Source: Novosphingopyxis iocasae (lineage in GTDB: Bacteria; Pseudomonadota; Alphaproteobacteria; Sphingomonadales; Sphingomonadaceae). Taken from it: a DNA stretch of 64,000 bases. A program made the position numbers and the translations under genes. This document shows, in pieces, positions 19,718 through 28,388 of the stretch. The stretch spans positions 457,001 through 521,000 of the forward strand of contig NZ_CP060495.1 in assembly GCF_014334095.1 (NCBI RefSeq), written 5' to 3'. The stretch's first letter is position 1. Each line of letters starts with the position of its first letter. The notes beneath the pieces are model-generated. The model worked only from the letters and a program-made list of their open reading frames with translations. It made no database searches and had not been told where the DNA came from.

Positions 19718-20311
19718 TCAGGCGTCTTCAGGCACACCCACCGCAAAGCCGTTCAGCGTCATCGAGACCATGCAGTAGAGCCCCACGAGATAGACCATCT
19801 CGTTCGCGCCATGCTGGCCGAACAGGCTCACCGCCTGGTCCCAGGCCGGGCGGGGCAGGGTGCCGCCGTTCACCAGCGCGAAGGCGACGTCATAGCCTGC
19901 GCTTTCCTCCTTGCTGAGATCGCCGGGCTTGATGCCGCTACACAGGCTGGCGAGCCGCGCATCGTCCATGCCCACCTTTTCGGCGACCGCGATGTGGGCG
20001 TAGAGCTCATATGCCGCATCGAAGTGCGCGCCGACGACCAGGATGACGACCTGCCGCACCGGTTCCGGCAGGCTGGCCTCCGCCGTCATCGCCTCGGTCA
20101 GGTCCCAGATCGCGCGGCCGATGCGCGGTTCGTGCAGCCAGGGGTTCCACGGGCCGATCAGCGCGCCCTCGTTCGGTCCGTCCTGCACCATCGTCTGGAA
20201 GGCGGCGAAGTCACTGGAGATACCCTTCTTCATGTCCTCATAGAGCGGCTTCTGCTCCTCGCTGAGCTGGGCCGGGGGGATGAGGGGCAGGCGTACATTG
20301 GTGTCGGTCAT
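19718..20311 (-). CDS. Carboxymuconolactone decarboxylase family protein
   Basis: 197 residues. Helical CMD/AhpD-like fold: GALIGPWNPWLHEPRIGRAIWDL, then EPVRQVVILVVGAHFDAAYELYAHIAVAEKVGM. The expected E-x6-H-style proton relay appears as Glu-Leu-Tyr-Ala-His, but the CxxC pair of AhpD is missing (HFDAAYE), so this is the decarboxylase-like, non-thiol form. The substrate is unknown. The gene start overlaps the 3' end of the upstream hypothetical gene by 74 bases. A broken relative lies at 23866-24165. Confidence 0.8.
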   Translation of the reverse strand: MTDTNVRLPLIPPAQLSEEQKPLYEDMKKGISSDFAAFQTMVQDGPNEGALIGPWNPWLHEPRIGRAIWDLTEAMTAEASLPEPVRQVVILVVGAHFDAAYELYAHIAVAEKVGMDDARLASLCSGIKPGDLSKEESAGYDVAFALVNGGTLPRPAWDQAVSLFGQHGANEMVYLVGLYCMVSMTLNGFAVGVPEDA

Positions 20312-21347
20312 GGGGAGAGGCTCCTTTGGGTGGATGCCCGTCTTCAACGCGCGGGAGGCCCGGACGGCTCCCGCCCGCTTCACACGGCTTCACACTGTCC
20401 AGAGGCGCTTTTTCATGAGGCCCATCCTCGCCCGCCTCGGCAAGCACAGCACCATCCCCCGCATCCAGCCCGAAGGCGGCGCGGCGCTGCGCTTCGGCCC
20501 GCGCGAGGCGCTCGTCCGCCGCCTCCTCGTCGCCGATCGCTTCCAGCTCCTCCTCGCTTAGAGAACGGCTGTAATCCTCATCGCCGTAGCAGCCCTGTTC
20601 ATAGCCGTCGAAGTCCGGCGGCGGGGGATAGTCGGTCCACCATTCCCCGTCCTGCTCCCAGATCAAATGCGGGTCCTCTTCCTCAGCACCCGCGCCAACG
20701 CCATTCCCTGCCGCAACCCCGGCCCCGGCGGAGCGCGCGTCCGCCTCGGGCGCCTCCAGCAGCGCGCCCGCATCCTCGCCCGCGCCGATCGCGTGCAGCA
20801 AATCGTCGAACCGCTCCGCGCCCAGCGCCGCCGCGCGGCTTTCCGCGCGCTTGTCGAGCCGCCCGAGCAGCGCCAGCAACAGCCGCCCGTCGAACCGCGT
20901 GCGCGTGTCGATCACCTCGCCATGATAGGACAGCTGTTCGACGATGCCGTTCAGCGCCTTGTCCTGCAGCACGTCCTCGGCCAGCTCGCGCGCCTGCACC
21001 AGCGCCCCTTCCCAGGCGAGCGCAAAGGCCCGGTCCCGCCGCCGAAGCTTATACGCCCCCTCCCGGCTCATCGAGACGAAGGCGGCGGCACTGCGCACAT
21101 TCCCGCACCGTGCCAGCGCCTCCAGAAAGCCGCATTTGACCTGCGGCGTCCAGCCAGTGAGCCGCATGTCGCGCGGCGACGGCGCGGGGGCTAGTGCTGT
21201 GCCCGGCGCGGAGCCAGCAGCGCCCTGTGCCACGGGAAGGGTATGACGCGCCGCCGAGCCGCCGCCGCCCTCACATTCCGGCGCGCACGAAGCGTGCGGC
21301 AGCGGCGAGCCCGCGGCGGTGTCTGAGATGGCGGGAAATGACGACAT
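20238..21347 (-). CDS. Hypothetical protein with helix-turn-helix-like core
   Basis: About 369 residues from the ATG at 21347. The central part (TPQVKCGFLEALARCGNVRSAAAFVSMSREGAYKLRRRDRAFALAWEGA) looks like a helix-turn-helix of the kind found in small terminases and resolvases. The rest is low-complexity: Pro/Gly/Ala-rich at the start, very acidic around GAEEEDPHLIWEQDGEWWTDYPPPPDFDGY. The last ~50 residues cross a dispersed repeat and overlap the CMD gene, so the real C-terminus may have been extended by that repeat. Function unknown. Confidence 0.6.
   Translation of the reverse strand: MSSFPAISDTAAGSPLPHASCAPECEGGGGSAARHTLPVAQGAAGSAPGTALAPAPSPRDMRLTGWTPQVKCGFLEALARCGNVRSAAAFVSMSREGAYKLRRRDRAFALAWEGALVQARELAEDVLQDKALNGIVEQLSYHGEVIDTRTRFDGRLLLALLGRLDKRAESRAAALGAERFDDLLHAIGAGEDAGALLEAPEADARSAGAGVAAGNGVGAGAEEEDPHLIWEQDGEWWTDYPPPPDFDGYEQGCYGDEDYSRSLSEEELEAIGDEEAADERLARAEAQRRAAFGLDAGDGAVLAEAGEDGPHEKAPLDSVKPCEAGGSRPGLPRVEDGHPPKGASPHDRHQCTPAPHPPGPAQRGAEAAL
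20377..20413 (-). repeat. Dispersed GTGTGAAG repeat, copy 2
   Basis: The minus strand reads AAAAAGCG, CTCTGGACAGTGTGAAG and a second GTGTGAAG, matching the copy at 4014-4051 at most positions. It lies inside the 3' part of the hypothetical gene and 66 bases upstream of the CMD-family gene. Confidence 0.7.
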
Positions 21348-21428
21348 GATCGGTCCTCCGAATCTTAGGGGACCAACCATATATTACGGGATGGGGTGTG
21401 TAGGACAGCACTAATGTGTTGGAATTAA

Positions 21429-22112
21429 TCATGCGCTATGCGCTATCGCTTTGATGCTACTACTTACAGCATCTTTTATGATGTCTGCAGACTTGTAATG
21501 CAACTTGTCTAGCTCAGTATTATGGCACAAATATAGTATCTCGAGCATAATCTTAAACAGATTAGACATATTGGTTTCGCACTTAACCGAAACCTCGGGC
21601 GAGAATTCGAATATTGTAGAAAAGGGAACCCTCAGACTCATATATTCGTACGCCACTGAGTGAACGATTTTGCATAGTTCGCCGTATTTAGAATGCGTCG
21701 CACCAATCCTATGTACGACTGCGTCGATTTCACGTTGTTTAAAATGAGCTTTTGCGACTTCAAAGAGCTCCCACACGCTTTCAATCTCTGTAGTTTTCAC
21801 CCCGCGAGCTATTAAAATAGCGCGAATAAAATTTTCTAACGAACTACGCAATAAAACTTGCGAGGCCTTGTAGGCACAAGTTATATACAAAAAATATGAT
21901 GACGATATGTCTGATAAAAACTCGTCAAAATGACCCGAACTCTTTACATCATCTTTATTGTCAAAAACCAATTGCCAGACCAGGAGGGCATGAAAGCGGC
22001 GATATAGGCTAATGGAAGCCTGATCTAGTGGATCAATTCCGTGACATGGTAATGACAAATCTTTAACGAAAGACTTTATCTCTTCGAACGAATCATTTAT
22101 TTTGGTCACCAA
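21429..22112 (-). CDS. Unknown protein with HEPN-like features (third gene of ParA operon)
   Basis: 227 residues, mostly helical and AT-rich in codon use. The segment around YKASQVLLRSSLENFIRAIL is followed by RIGATHSKYGELCKIVH, in which R135-x4-H140 fits the Rx4-6H catalytic motif of HEPN ribonucleases; the Y-x2-L-x3-V-H pattern is also common in HEPN-like proteins. The fold call is my inference. The start is GTG with GGAG about five bases upstream and overlaps the previous gene by seven bases, so it is part of one operon with the ParA-like gene. Confidence 0.55.
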   Translation of the reverse strand: MVTKINDSFEEIKSFVKDLSLPCHGIDPLDQASISLYRRFHALLVWQLVFDNKDDVKSSGHFDEFLSDISSSYFLYITCAYKASQVLLRSSLENFIRAILIARGVKTTEIESVWELFEVAKAHFKQREIDAVVHRIGATHSKYGELCKIVHSVAYEYMSLRVPFSTIFEFSPEVSVKCETNMSNLFKIMLEILYLCHNTELDKLHYKSADIIKDAVSSSIKAIAHSA

Positions 22113-22630
22113 TCTCCACCTGTTAAATTTTGAATCACCTCATTCCATCCGCGCCCTGATTTTCGTTCCTTCGCGATTTTTGACTTAGTTTCCCCACGCT
22201 CATCTAAAATCTTTTCCAGGGCGCTAGTTAAGCGGGAAACTTTTGAGGGGGATGCCTCATTTACATTGCAAACGATATGTCCAATCAGTTCATATTTCGA
22301 TTTCTTTTGCCATCGAGGAATACGAATATCTAATATTGATAGTGCGAACTCAGCTATATCTTCGTTTGTCGGAAACAATTCCTCATCTACCAAAAAACTC
22401 GGTAAGCTACCCACCAGCATATGGGTGATATCTGACTTGCTGTTATTCCGGTACACGCTTGCTCTGCTGCGTGTAAATAACGCGAGATCTGCGCTTAATG
22501 ACCCGAGCGCTCTAAAGTCTACATCGTCATATGAGGTCATTAGCCATGAGAACTCCTCCATAAAGCGCGAGAGCACTTTCGGGTCGTTACGCTTAGCAGG
22601 TCTTTTTTTTCTAAGTGGCTCAGAGGCCAT
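22106..22630 (-). CDS. Unknown protein (middle gene of ParA operon)
   Basis: 174 residues, no recognised domain. It starts with a basic stretch (RKKRPAKRNDPK) and ends with another (KSKIAKERKSGRGW), with a largely helical middle. Its position between a ParA-like ATPase and a HEPN-like protein, with overlaps of 11 and 7 bases, suggests it is an adaptor or DNA-binding partner in the same complex. That role is inferred from layout only. The codon use and low GC match its two neighbours and not the surrounding chromosome. Confidence 0.6.
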   Translation of the reverse strand: MASEPLRKKRPAKRNDPKVLSRFMEEFSWLMTSYDDVDFRALGSLSADLALFTRSRASVYRNNSKSDITHMLVGSLPSFLVDEELFPTNEDIAEFALSILDIRIPRWQKKSKYELIGHIVCNVNEASPSKVSRLTSALEKILDERGETKSKIAKERKSGRGWNEVIQNLTGGDW

Positions 22631-23465
22631 CGTCGTCCACTCTCTCTAAAAGTTCGTTCGTTATTCCAGCAACAGCCCTCATAGCATCTTCTTGACCAGA
22701 ATCGAGGATGAGACGCTGGTCGCCCTGATTTTTTGCAATTTTGGTTCGCTGAGGGAGAACGGTCTTAAACCGTTTCCCGCTCCATTTGGGGTCCGAATCG
22801 AGAAAGGATAGAGCCTCATAGTAAACGCTGGTTCGCGCATCCATCATCGTCAAAACCACCCCGACATTGACGATTTTGTGGCCATGGTTCTTAATAATTC
22901 GCCCGATCACTCCAGTTAGTAGGTCGATCCCAACTCGCGATAGTGGTTCGGGCCTGACCGGAATTAGATAGTAATCGCTGGCCAATATGGCGCTGGTCAT
23001 AAATGTTGATGGGGTTGGTGGAGTATCTATTACTACATAGTCGTAGGCATCATTTCCTGCTAATGACTCCATGTACCTTTTTAGCCTTAGCTCGCGACCT
23101 GAGCCTGGAACCATATCAAGTCGGTATATTTCTAGATTGCCGGGCAAGATATCTAGTCTCGGTCCATAACTCCAAGCTTCAATATCCTCGATTTCAGGAG
23201 GTGATTTTTCACTAGTCCCACTAACAGGACTTATAACTGGAATAGCGCCATCGTTGAAAAGGTCGAATATCGTGTGACCGCCCTCTTCTCGTTTTGCTAC
23301 ATAATCATCACCGCTGAATAAACATTGAGTAGCATTAAACTGCGGGTCCACATCTATAATAAGAACTCTTTTATGGTGACGCTTTGCGAGCGCGTGCGCC
23401 ACGTTCACGGCGAGCGTAGTTTTTCCTACGCCACCCTTCATATTAACAAATGCAATTACTTTCAC
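22620..23465 (-). CDS. ParA/Soj-like P-loop ATPase
   Basis: 281 residues. The deviant Walker A KGGVGKTT with signature Lys is in FVNMKGGVGKTTLAVNVA, the switch I region VLIIDVDPQFNATQ follows, and Walker B is YDYVVIDTPPTPS near 142. This is a ParA/MinD-class ATPase that dimerises on ATP and often binds DNA. No parB or parS-like partner is present, so replicon partitioning is unlikely. The start is GTG with GGAGAG about seven bases upstream. It leads a compact three-gene operon in an AT-rich insert. Confidence 0.85.
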   Translation of the reverse strand: MKVIAFVNMKGGVGKTTLAVNVAHALAKRHHKRVLIIDVDPQFNATQCLFSGDDYVAKREEGGHTIFDLFNDGAIPVISPVSGTSEKSPPEIEDIEAWSYGPRLDILPGNLEIYRLDMVPGSGRELRLKRYMESLAGNDAYDYVVIDTPPTPSTFMTSAILASDYYLIPVRPEPLSRVGIDLLTGVIGRIIKNHGHKIVNVGVVLTMMDARTSVYYEALSFLDSDPKWSGKRFKTVLPQRTKIAKNQGDQRLILDSGQEDAMRAVAGITNELLERVDDDGL

Positions 23466-23865
23466 TAAAGCTCTCCTCTCCCGAAAAGACCGTTTAGTAA
23501 AATAATCTAGCGCGACCGGTCAAGTCCTTAGACCGCAACAATGCTTTTAGGAACACCGGCTATATCATTGCGAAAGAAATAATGAAGGATGCAAGACTTG
23601 TTGCCAAGTGGTCACCGCCCGTTTCGGCAAGCAAGGTCCGTTCGTGGCCCGTCAATTGCGTATTTTGAGCCAAGGTAGCCTCATCAGCAAGCACCTCATG
23701 CATCTCCCAAACCCTGCCCAACCGGGATGCTGTTCGCCATCTAGCTAGCAGATCGGTCGGAGCGATCGGTTGCGGATACCCGCGCGGTTGCGACGCTGTT
23801 AGCTTTTTTGGGGCTTGCTGATCTCGGTCGCAGTCGCGCTGTGGACGGGGCGGGCATGATCGCGG
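23466..23865. other. Intergenic stretch upstream of the ParA operon
   Basis: The part next to the operon is AT-rich and holds the possible promoter. Further out the base composition rises toward the chromosomal value. Minus-strand reading gives a short protein-like run around LLARWRTASRLGRVWEMHEVL that may be a gene remnant, without a start or recognisable family. I see no RNA gene here. Confidence 0.4.
23495..23523 (-). promoter_or_regulatory. Possible promoter of the ParA operon
   Basis: On the minus strand TTGACC and TTACTA are separated by 17 bases, 30 bases ahead of the GTG start. The -35 is close to the sigma-70 consensus and the -10 is poor, so this is only suggestive. Confidence 0.3.
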
Positions 23866-24165
23866 GCACACCCGCCGCAAAGCCGCTTAGCGTCATCGAG
23901 ACCATCGCTTAGAGGCCGAACAGATAGATCAGCTCGTTGGTGCCGTGCTGGCCGAACAGCTCCACCGCCTGATTCCAGGCCGGGCCGGGCAGGGAGCCAC
24001 CGTTCGCCAGCGCAAGACGACGCTGTGGGCCGCGCTCTGTTCGCGCGTCAGGTCCGCAGGCTTGATTCCGCTGCACAGGCTAGCGAGCCCAGCGTCGGCC
24101 ATCCCCTCGCGCTCGGCCACCGCAATATGGGTGTAGAGCTCGTAGGTAGTATCGTACCACTATTG
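23866..24165 (-). pseudogene. Decayed CMD-family gene remnant
   Basis: This stretch aligns base by base with the 3' part of the intact CMD gene at 19718-20311 (for example GCGTCATCGAGACCAT, GTGCTGGCCGAACAG and CTCCACCGCCTG-like blocks) at roughly three-quarters identity. It lacks the 5' half, carries a frameshift after the S-L-C-S-G-I-K-P-A-D-L region and has an in-frame TAA in the segment matching L-Y-C-M-V-S-M. It is the relic of a second paralogue and now marks the right edge of the AT-rich ParA insert. Confidence 0.8.
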
Positions 24166-24207
24166 CTGCGCAACGCCTTCGGCACCGCCATCTCTGGTAG
24201 GGAGAAT

Positions 24208-27138
24208 TTACTTGCCCAGCATGTGCTCCAGATAGGCCCCGGTAAAGCTGCCTTCTTCCTTGGCGACCTGTTCGGGCGTGCCTTCGGCGACGACCTCGCC
24301 GCCGTTGACGCCGCCTAGGGGGCCCATGTCGATAATCCAGTCGGCGGTCTTGATGACGTCCAGATTGTGCTCGATCACCACCACGCTGTTGCCCTGTTCC
24401 ACCAAGCGGTGGAGCACTTCGAGCAGTTTGCGCACATCCTCGAAATGCAGGCCGGTGGTCGGCTCGTCCAGGATATACAGCGTCTGCCCGGTGGAGCGGC
24501 GGGCGAGTTCCTTGGCGAGCTTCACGCGCTGCGCCTCGCCGCCCGAAAGCGTGGTCGCCTGCTGGCCCACCTTGATATAGCCCAGGCCCACTTCGTACAG
24601 CATCGCCATCCGGTCCCGGATCGGCGGCACGGCCTTGAAGAACTCGACCGCGTCTTCCACCGTCATGTCCAGCACATCGGCGATGGAGTGGCCCTTGAAC
24701 TTCACCTCCAGCGTTTCGCGGTTGTAGCGTTTGCCGTTGCACACTTCGCACTCGACATAGACGTCCGGCAGGAAGTGCATCTCGATCTTGATGACGCCGT
24801 CGCCCTTGCACGCCTCGCACCGGCCGCCCTTGACGTTGAAGCTGAAGCGCCCCGGCGTATAGCCGCGCGCCTTGCTCTCCGGCAGGCCGGCGAACCAATC
24901 GCGGATCGTGGTGAACGCGCCGGTATAGGTGGCGGGGTTGGAGCGCGGGGTGCGGCCGATGGGGGACTGATCGATATCGATCACCTTGTCGCAATGCTGC
25001 AGGCCGGTGACCTTCTGGTGCGGCCCCGCGATCACGCGAGCGCCATTCAGCGTGCGCGCGACGGAGGCGTAGAGCGTGTCGATCGTGAAGCTGGACTTGC
25101 CCGATCCCGAAACGCCGGTGATGCAGGTGAACGTGCCCAGCGGGATGGAGGCGGTGACGTCCTTCAGATTGTTGGCGGTGGCGCCGTGGACGGTGAGCTT
25201 CTTGCCATTGCCCTTGCGGCGCTTGTCCGGAACCGCGATCTCGCGCTTGCCCGTCAGGTAATCGGCGGTGAGCGAGCCCTTGGCCTTCAGGATCTGCTTC
25301 AGCGTCCCCTCGGCCACCACCGCGCCGCCGTGGACGCCGGCGCCGGGGCCCATGTCCACGATATAATCGGCCGCGCGGATCGCGTCCTCGTCATGCTCCA
25401 CCACGATGACGGTATTGCCGAGATCGCGCAGGCGTTTGAGCGTCTCCAGCAGGCGGTCGTTATCGCGCTGGTGCAGGCCGATCGAGGGTTCGTCCAGCAC
25501 GTAGAGTACGCCGGAAAGGCCGCTGCCGATCTGGCTGGCGAGGCGGATGCGCTGGCTTTCCCCGCCCGACAGCGTGCCGGAGGTGCGGTCGAGGTTCAGA
25601 TAGTCGAGGCCGACATTGTTGAGGAAGCCCAGCCGCTCGACGATCTCTTTCAGGATGGCCTTGGCTATCTGGTTCTGTTGGTCGGTCAGATACTCGGGCA
25701 GGCCTTCGAACCATGTGAGCGCGTCGACCACGCTGCGGCGCGTGCTGATCGAGATGTCCTCGCCCGCGATCTTCACCGCCAGCGGCTCGGGCCGCAGGCG
25801 CGCGCCGTGGCAAGTCTCACAGGGCTGCGCGGTCTGGAATTTGGACAATTCCTCGCGCATCCAGGCGCTCTCGGTCTGGATCAGGCGGCGCTGGAGATTG
25901 CCGATCACGCCCTCGAACGGCTTGTCGACGCTGTAGCTCTTGCGCCCGTCTTTGAAGGTGAGCTTCACCTTCTTGCCCTTGGTGCCGTGCAGGATCACCT
26001 GCTGCTGTTCATGGCTGAGATCCTGCCAGGGCGTCTCCAGATCGAAGTCGTATGCTTTGGCGAGGCTGCCGAGAACCTGCATATAATAAGGGCTGGGCGG
26101 GTTGGACTTCGCCCAGGGTACCACCGCGCCCTTTTTCAGCGTCAGCAGCTCATTGGGCACCACGAGCTGCGGATCGAACTCCTGTCGTTCGCCCAGCCCG
26201 TCGCAGGCCGGGCAGGCGCCTTGGGGGGCGTTGAAACTGAACAGGCGTGGCTCGATTTCCGGAATGGTGAAGCCGGAGACGGGGCAGGCGAACTTTTCGG
26301 AGAAGACGATGCGGTTGTCCGGCACGCCGGCACCCTTCATCGCGCCGCCCTTTGTCTGCGCTGCATCTTTATCTGCATCCGGGCTCGCGCTCTGCCCAAG
26401 AGCCTCCGCAACCGTGCCGTCCGCCAGATCGACATAGGCCAGCCCCTCGGCCAGCCGCAGTGCGGTTTCGAAGGAATCCGCCAGCCGCGTTTCTTGGCCC
26501 TCGCGTACCACCAGACGGTCGATCACCACCTCGATATCGTGCTTGTATTTCTTGTCGAGGCTCGGCGCGTCCTCGATATCGTAAAATTCGCCGTCCACGC
26601 GTACGCGGGTGAAGCCGGCCTTGCGCCATTCGGCCATTTCCTTGCGATATTCGCCCTTGCGCCCGCGCACCACGGGAGCGAGCAAATAGAAGCGGGTGCC
26701 ATCCTTCAACGCCATCACGCGGTCGACCATCTGGCTGACCGTCTGCGCGGTGATCGGCTCGCCCGTCGCCGGGCTGTAGGGCACACCCACGCGCGCCCAG
26801 AGCAGGCGCATATAATCGTAGATTTCGGTTACCGTCGCGACGGTGGAGCGCGGGTTGCGGCTCGTGGTCTTCTGCTCGATCGAGATGGCGGGGGACAGAC
26901 CCTCGATATGTTCGACATCCGGCTTCTGCATCATCTCCAGGAACTGGCGCGCATAAGCGGAAAGGCTCTCCACATAGCGCCGCTGCCCTTCGGCATAGAT
27001 GGTGTCGAACGCCAGGCTGGATTTGCCAGAACCGGACAGGCCGGTGATGACGATCAGGCTGTCGCGCGGAAGATCGACGTCCACGCCCTTGAGATTATGC
27101 TCGCGCGCGCCGCGCACCTGAATTGTGGTAAGTGCCAT
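24208..27138 (-). CDS. uvrA: Excinuclease ABC subunit A
   Basis: 976 residues, full length. Two ABC modules: Walker [15 protein letters not shown] near residue 33 and [15 protein letters not shown] near 650, signatures [13 protein letters not shown] and [15 protein letters not shown], and Walker B segments [11 protein letters not shown] and [11 protein letters not shown]. Zinc modules show [17 protein letters not shown], and CEACKGDG with CEVCNGKRY. UvrA2 scans DNA for bulky lesions and loads UvrB in nucleotide excision repair. An SOS box lies 12 bases upstream of the ATG, predicting LexA control. Confidence 0.97.
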   Translation of the reverse strand: MALTTIQVRGAREHNLKGVDVDLPRDSLIVITGLSGSGKSSLAFDTIYAEGQRRYVESLSAYARQFLEMMQKPDVEHIEGLSPAISIEQKTTSRNPRSTVATVTEIYDYMRLLWARVGVPYSPATGEPITAQTVSQMVDRVMALKDGTRFYLLAPVVRGRKGEYRKEMAEWRKAGFTRVRVDGEFYDIEDAPSLDKKYKHDIEVVIDRLVVREGQETRLADSFETALRLAEGLAYVDLADGTVAEALGQSASPDADKDAAQTKGGAMKGAGVPDNRIVFSEKFACPVSGFTIPEIEPRLFSFNAPQGACPACDGLGERQEFDPQLVVPNELLTLKKGAVVPWAKSNPPSPYYMQVLGSLAKAYDFDLETPWQDLSHEQQQVILHGTKGKKVKLTFKDGRKSYSVDKPFEGVIGNLQRRLIQTESAWMREELSKFQTAQPCETCHGARLRPEPLAVKIAGEDISISTRRSVVDALTWFEGLPEYLTDQQNQIAKAILKEIVERLGFLNNVGLDYLNLDRTSGTLSGGESQRIRLASQIGSGLSGVLYVLDEPSIGLHQRDNDRLLETLKRLRDLGNTVIVVEHDEDAIRAADYIVDMGPGAGVHGGAVVAEGTLKQILKAKGSLTADYLTGKREIAVPDKRRKGNGKKLTVHGATANNLKDVTASIPLGTFTCITGVSGSGKSSFTIDTLYASVARTLNGARVIAGPHQKVTGLQHCDKVIDIDQSPIGRTPRSNPATYTGAFTTIRDWFAGLPESKARGYTPGRFSFNVKGGRCEACKGDGVIKIEMHFLPDVYVECEVCNGKRYNRETLEVKFKGHSIADVLDMTVEDAVEFFKAVPPIRDRMAMLYEVGLGYIKVGQQATTLSGGEAQRVKLAKELARRSTGQTLYILDEPTTGLHFEDVRKLLEVLHRLVEQGNSVVVIEHNLDVIKTADWIIDMGPLGGVNGGEVVAEGTPEQVAKEEGSFTGAYLEHMLGK

Positions 27139-27149
27139 GGGAGTTGCGT

Positions 27150-27164
27150 GTTCCGCTTATGTTC
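27150..27164. promoter_or_regulatory. LexA (SOS) box of uvrA
   Basis: GTTCCGCTTATGTTC is an exact match to the alphaproteobacterial LexA site GTTC-N7-GTTC. It is between uvrA and the divergent lipoprotein gene, 12 bases from the uvrA start, so bound LexA would block transcription of uvrA. Confidence 0.85.
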
Positions 27165-27290
27165 GCAAATGTCAACCGGCGGAGCGGGCGCCCGCGCCGA
27201 TGATGAAGCGCGCAAGATGGGAACGCGTTCCGGTGATCGCTAGGGCGGGGATGCGCAAGTGGCGAAGCTGGCCGTAGGAGGAACCGGCTA

Positions 27291-27887
27291 ATGCAGCAAT
27301 CCGTTGCAGGCGACATGGCTCCAAAATCATTTTCCGCGCTTGCTGTTCTAATCCTCGCCGCCTGTTCGGGTGGCGATGGGGCCGGTGGTTCGGATGGGGC
27401 GACGAGCGTTGCGTCGCGGCAGGTTCCCGGACCGGTCGCCGCTTCTCCGAATGATCCGGCAAAGCCCGGCGGAGCGGGATTGCGGCCGATGGATCATCGC
27501 GTATCCTCGCCCGACACTCCGGTGGCCTTGCCGTCATCCGACCAAAATGACGACAGCCGGCAAACCGCGGTGACGGTTCCCGAGCGCTTTCGCGGCCTCT
27601 ATGCGCCCGACCGTAAGGCCTGCGCAGGTGACAACAACTACAATCCCACCTTTCAGAATGTGAATGTGAAGGCGCACGAGGTTCGCTTTTTCGAAACCGG
27701 CGGGCCTATGACGCATATACGGATCGATGGAGACAAGGCCGCCATCACCTTGCAGGAGATAGTCGGCGACCGCGAGGCTGCTCGTGCGATCTTTCTAGCG
27801 CTGAACGGGGACGGCACTGCACGATATCGCTCGGTCCAGGGGCCGGTGCGGACAATGTTCCGTTGCGAGGCGCCCGATCCGCGCTAG
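27291..27887 (+). CDS. Hypothetical lipoprotein 1
   Basis: 198 residues. The signal peptide ends in a lipobox (LILAACSG). A Ser/Gly/Pro-rich linker of about 60 residues follows, then a compact domain starting VPERFRGLYAPDRKACAGDNNY, with Cys residues that might pair with the Cys near the C-terminus (MFRCEAP). The next gene encodes a protein of similar design (W/Y after a proline linker, two Cys residues), so they look like diverged tandem copies. AGGAGG precedes the ATG by nine bases. Confidence 0.7.
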   Translation: MQQSVAGDMAPKSFSALAVLILAACSGGDGAGGSDGATSVASRQVPGPVAASPNDPAKPGGAGLRPMDHRVSSPDTPVALPSSDQNDDSRQTAVTVPERFRGLYAPDRKACAGDNNYNPTFQNVNVKAHEVRFFETGGPMTHIRIDGDKAAITLQEIVGDREAARAIFLALNGDGTARYRSVQGPVRTMFRCEAPDPR

Positions 27888-27919
27888 ACCGCCCTTTTTA
27901 TCATGACGGGATCGCGATC

Positions 27920-28384
27920 ATGCGGCACGGCCTTCTACTTCTGGCAATTCTGACGGCCTGCCAGCCCGCCGACACCGGGCCAGATCAATCCGCCGATGTC
28001 GATACGTCTGGCTCGCCCGATCCGGGTGGGCCGCCGATCGATGAGGCGACGAACGAAGCTGCCGAGGCCGAGCCGGAAGCGCAGCCCGTGCTGCCGGTGC
28101 CTTTCCTTGGTCGCTGGGCGCATGAGATTGATGATTGCGGCGGCCGGCCGGGGCTGGACCGGATCGTCATCGGCGCATCGGAGATCCAGTTTCCGGATGC
28201 CAATGCTGAGCCGCTTTCCGTGCTCCAACTGAGCGACAATGGCATCATCGTCGATCTGAGGATCACGGCCAGGGGCGGTGCCTCCACGCTGCGGCGGGAC
28301 CGGCTGGTCGTCGATCCCGACGGCAATTCGATGGTCTATTCACGCGGCGGCGATGCACGGCGATACGATCGCTGCCCGGTGTAA
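27920..28384 (+). CDS. Hypothetical lipoprotein 2
   Basis: 154 residues. Signal peptide and lipobox (LAILTACQ) are followed by an acidic linker and a domain beginning PVPFLGRWAHEIDDCGGRPGLDRIVIG, ending RRYDRCPV. The layout parallels the preceding gene, which also has a beta-rich domain with a Cys near each end. Function unknown. Its stop is four bases from the stop of the convergent SleB-type hydrolase gene. Confidence 0.65.
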   Translation: MRHGLLLLAILTACQPADTGPDQSADVDTSGSPDPGGPPIDEATNEAAEAEPEAQPVLPVPFLGRWAHEIDDCGGRPGLDRIVIGASEIQFPDANAEPLSVLQLSDNGIIVDLRITARGGASTLRRDRLVVDPDGNSMVYSRGGDARRYDRCPV

Positions 28385-28388
28385 TATC

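Noticed and set aside
23560-23880. Open frame upstream of the ParA operon
   Set aside because: Only the middle looks protein-like, there is no credible start, and the rest overlaps the CMD remnant.
24367-27243. Very long open frame opposite uvrA
   Set aside because: Shadow of uvrA: repetitive His/Arg/Ala composition, no motif, no ribosome site.
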